A DNA stretch of 8,012 nucleotides from an uncultured Bacillota bacterium (GTDB lineage: Bacteria > Bacillota > Clostridia > Caldicoprobacterales > UBA3941), in the NCBI GenBank assembly GCA_937960725.1, contig CALGOY010000181.1, forward strand, positions 1-8,012, read 5' to 3'. Of the stretch, positions 6,678 through 8,012 are shown in pieces (position 1 is the first letter of the stretch; every line of letters begins with the position of its first letter). The position numbers and the translations under genes are program-made. Under the pieces are notes generated by a model. That model worked only from the letters and a program-made list of their open reading frames with translations, ran no database searches and was not told where the DNA came from.

Positions 6678-6708
6678 TTGTTAAATACATACTAAGGAGG
6701 AAAGTAGA

Positions 6709-7986
6709 ATGTCTAAAAAGTACGTGTACCTTTTCAGCGAAGGAAATGCTACAATGAGAAACCTATTGGGCGGAAAAGGTGCTAACCTAGCAGAAATGAC
6801 CGCTATGGGACTGCCTGTGCCCCAAGGGTTTACCGTAACAACTGAAGCCTGTATCAAATACTATGAAGATGGCGAAAAAATTGCTCCTGAAGTAGTAGAA
6901 CAGATCTACGATGCGATGGAGAAAGTTGAAAAAATAGTCGGTAAAAAATTTGGCGATGTAAACAATCCTTTTCTTGTATCCGTTCGTTCAGGTGCAAGAG
7001 TTTCCATGCCAGGTATGATGGACACAATCTTAAACCTGGGATTAAATGATGAAACAGTTCAGGGATTGGCAAAATTGACGAATAACGAATGGTTTGCATA
7101 CGACAGCTATAGACGATTTATCCAGATGTTCTCTGACGTAGTAATGGGCATCGAAAAAGAAAAATTTGATGAAATTTTTGACGGGGTTAAGGAAGCAAAT
7201 GGAGTTGTAGTAGACACTGATTTAACTGCTGAGAATTTGAAAGAAATAGTTGAGAAGTTTAAGGAGCTATATAAAGCAGAAAAAGGAGAGGAATTCCCTC
7301 AGGATCCAAAAGAACAATTGTTAGAAGCTGTTCAAGCTGTTTTCCGTTCATGGAACAATCCAAGGGCTATTGTCTATAGAAGGATGAACAATATCCCTGG
7401 TGATTGGGGCACAGCTGTCAATGTTCAGGCGATGGTATTTGGAAATATGGGAGATGACAGCGGTACAGGAGTTGCATTTACAAGGAATCCTGCTACAGGA
7501 GAAAAGAAACTGTACGGCGAGTTTTTGATGAATGCTCAAGGGGAAGATGTAGTAGCAGGTATTCGTACTCCAGAACCTATTGAGAGGCTAAAAGAAATAA
7601 TGCCCGAAGTTTATGATCAATTTGTAGAGATTGCTCAGACCTTAGAAAAACACTATAGAGACATGCAAGATCTGGAGTTTACTATAGAAAAAGGAAAGCT
7701 ATACATACCCCAGACAAGAAATGGAAAGAGGACTGCAGCGGCAGCATTGAAAATTGCGGTAGATTTGGTATCAGAAGGATTGCTGACAAAAGAAGAAGCG
7801 ATTTTGAAAGTTGAGCCTGACCAGCTAGATAGCTTACTACACCCAACCTTTGATCCAGAAGCCTTAAAGTCCGCAACTCCTATTGCTAAAGGCTTGCCTG
7901 CTTCTCCAGGTGCAGCAACTGGAAGGATTTACTTTACAGCCGAAGAAGCCAAAGCGGCAGCTGATAGAGGAGAAAAAGTTATATGA
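6709..7986 (+). CDS. ppdK: Pyruvate, phosphate dikinase, N-terminal 425 residues, cut by an in-frame TGA
   Basis: PPDK interconverts pyruvate + ATP + Pi and PEP + AMP + PPi in clostridial glycolysis/gluconeogenesis. The complete enzyme has about 875 residues. The nucleotide-binding domain is well preserved: GGKGANLAEM (21-30), SVRSGARVSMPGMMDTILNL (91-110) with R93, YDSYRRFIQMFSDVVMG (131-147), NIPGDWGTAVNVQAMVFGN (228-246), GTGVAFTRNPATGE (252-265), NAQGEDVVAGIRTPEPI (275-291), and E323, Q335 and R337 of the ATP site. GLPASPGAATGRIYFTAEEA (395-414) opens the phosphohistidine domain. The frame then meets TGA at 7984-7986, about 30 residues before the expected catalytic His (TSHA motif), while typical PPDK residues continue in the same frame. 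As written, the product could not carry out the dikinase reaction. It is a nonsense mutation, a sequencing error or a recoded stop. Residue 334 is Pro where the family has Leu. AAGGAGG lies 8 nt before the ATG. Confidence 0.93.
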   Translation: MSKKYVYLFSEGNATMRNLLGGKGANLAEMTAMGLPVPQGFTVTTEACIKYYEDGEKIAPEVVEQIYDAMEKVEKIVGKKFGDVNNPFLVSVRSGARVSMPGMMDTILNLGLNDETVQGLAKLTNNEWFAYDSYRRFIQMFSDVVMGIEKEKFDEIFDGVKEANGVVVDTDLTAENLKEIVEKFKELYKAEKGEEFPQDPKEQLLEAVQAVFRSWNNPRAIVYRRMNNIPGDWGTAVNVQAMVFGNMGDDSGTGVAFTRNPATGEKKLYGEFLMNAQGEDVVAGIRTPEPIERLKEIMPEVYDQFVEIAQTLEKHYRDMQDLEFTIEKGKLYIPQTRNGKRTAAAALKIAVDLVSEGLLTKEEAILKVEPDQLDSLLHPTFDPEALKSATPIAKGLPASPGAATGRIYFTAEEAKAAADRGEKVI

Positions 7987-8012
7987 GTTAGACTAGAAAC
8001 CTCCCCTGAAGA
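7984..8012 (+). other. In-frame TGA and continuing ppdK reading frame
   Basis: After ATA at 7981 the codons read TGA, then Val-Arg-Leu-Glu-Thr-Ser-Pro-Glu up to the window edge. Related PPDKs have VILVRLETSPED here, so TGA takes the place of a leucine codon. TTA to TGA is one base change. No frameshift is involved, and there is no start codon right after the stop. The rest of the phosphohistidine and PEP-binding domains would lie beyond the window. Confidence 0.85.

Noticed and set aside
6654..6690. Intrinsic terminator after recO
   Set aside because: The stem has only two G-C pairs out of nine and the following bases are mixed (TTGTTAAATAC), not a T-run.
7984..7986. Selenocysteine or a UGA-recoded genetic code at the ppdK TGA
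   Set aside because: The family residue is leucine, not cysteine, glycine or tryptophan. The other conserved genes are full length with no internal TGA.

Overview
The window is a stretch of AT-rich chromosome from a Gram-positive, spore-forming-type Firmicute, most likely a member of the Clostridia. The evidence is a conserved gene order (yqfD - phoH - yqfF - ybeY - cdd - era - yqzL - recO) known from Bacillus and Clostridia, strong purine-rich Shine-Dalgarno sites, frequent ATA codons, and a clostridial-type pyruvate, phosphate dikinase. All genes are on the + strand. I see no mobile element, CRISPR array, rRNA or tRNA.

Layout: 2-427 is the C-terminal end of yqfD (sporulation protein), whose start lies before the window. 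439-1461 is phoH, with a TTG start. 1464-3746 is yqfF/pgpH, a 7TM-HD membrane protein of the cyclic-di-AMP phosphodiesterase family. 3733-4248 is ybeY, an rRNA-maturation endoribonuclease that overlaps yqfF by 14 nt. 4266-4649 is cdd and 4668-5564 is era. A 129-nt gap rich in dyads follows. Next come a small yqzL gene at 5694-5858 and recO at 5791-6576, which overlap by 68 nt in different frames. After a 132-nt intergenic region with a candidate promoter and two abutting hairpins, ppdK starts at 6709. Its reading frame is cut by an in-frame TGA at 7984-7986, and recognisable PPDK sequence continues in the same frame to the window end.

Functionally, yqfD to recO is a housekeeping and RNA-biology operon. 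PhoH, YbeY and Era act around rRNA and ribosome maturation. YqfF adjusts cyclic-di-AMP, Cdd salvages pyrimidines, and RecO acts in recombinational repair. The gaps from yqfD to era are only 2-18 nt or are overlaps, so co-transcription is likely. ppdK is probably a separate transcription unit serving pyruvate/PEP interconversion.

I do not see a new multi-gene system. The items most worth a second look are the TGA (and an odd proline) in ppdK, the paired hairpins upstream of ppdK, the hidden yqzL overlapping recO, the absence of dgkA from its usual place, the structured gap after era, and a terminator-like hairpin on the minus strand inside yqfD.
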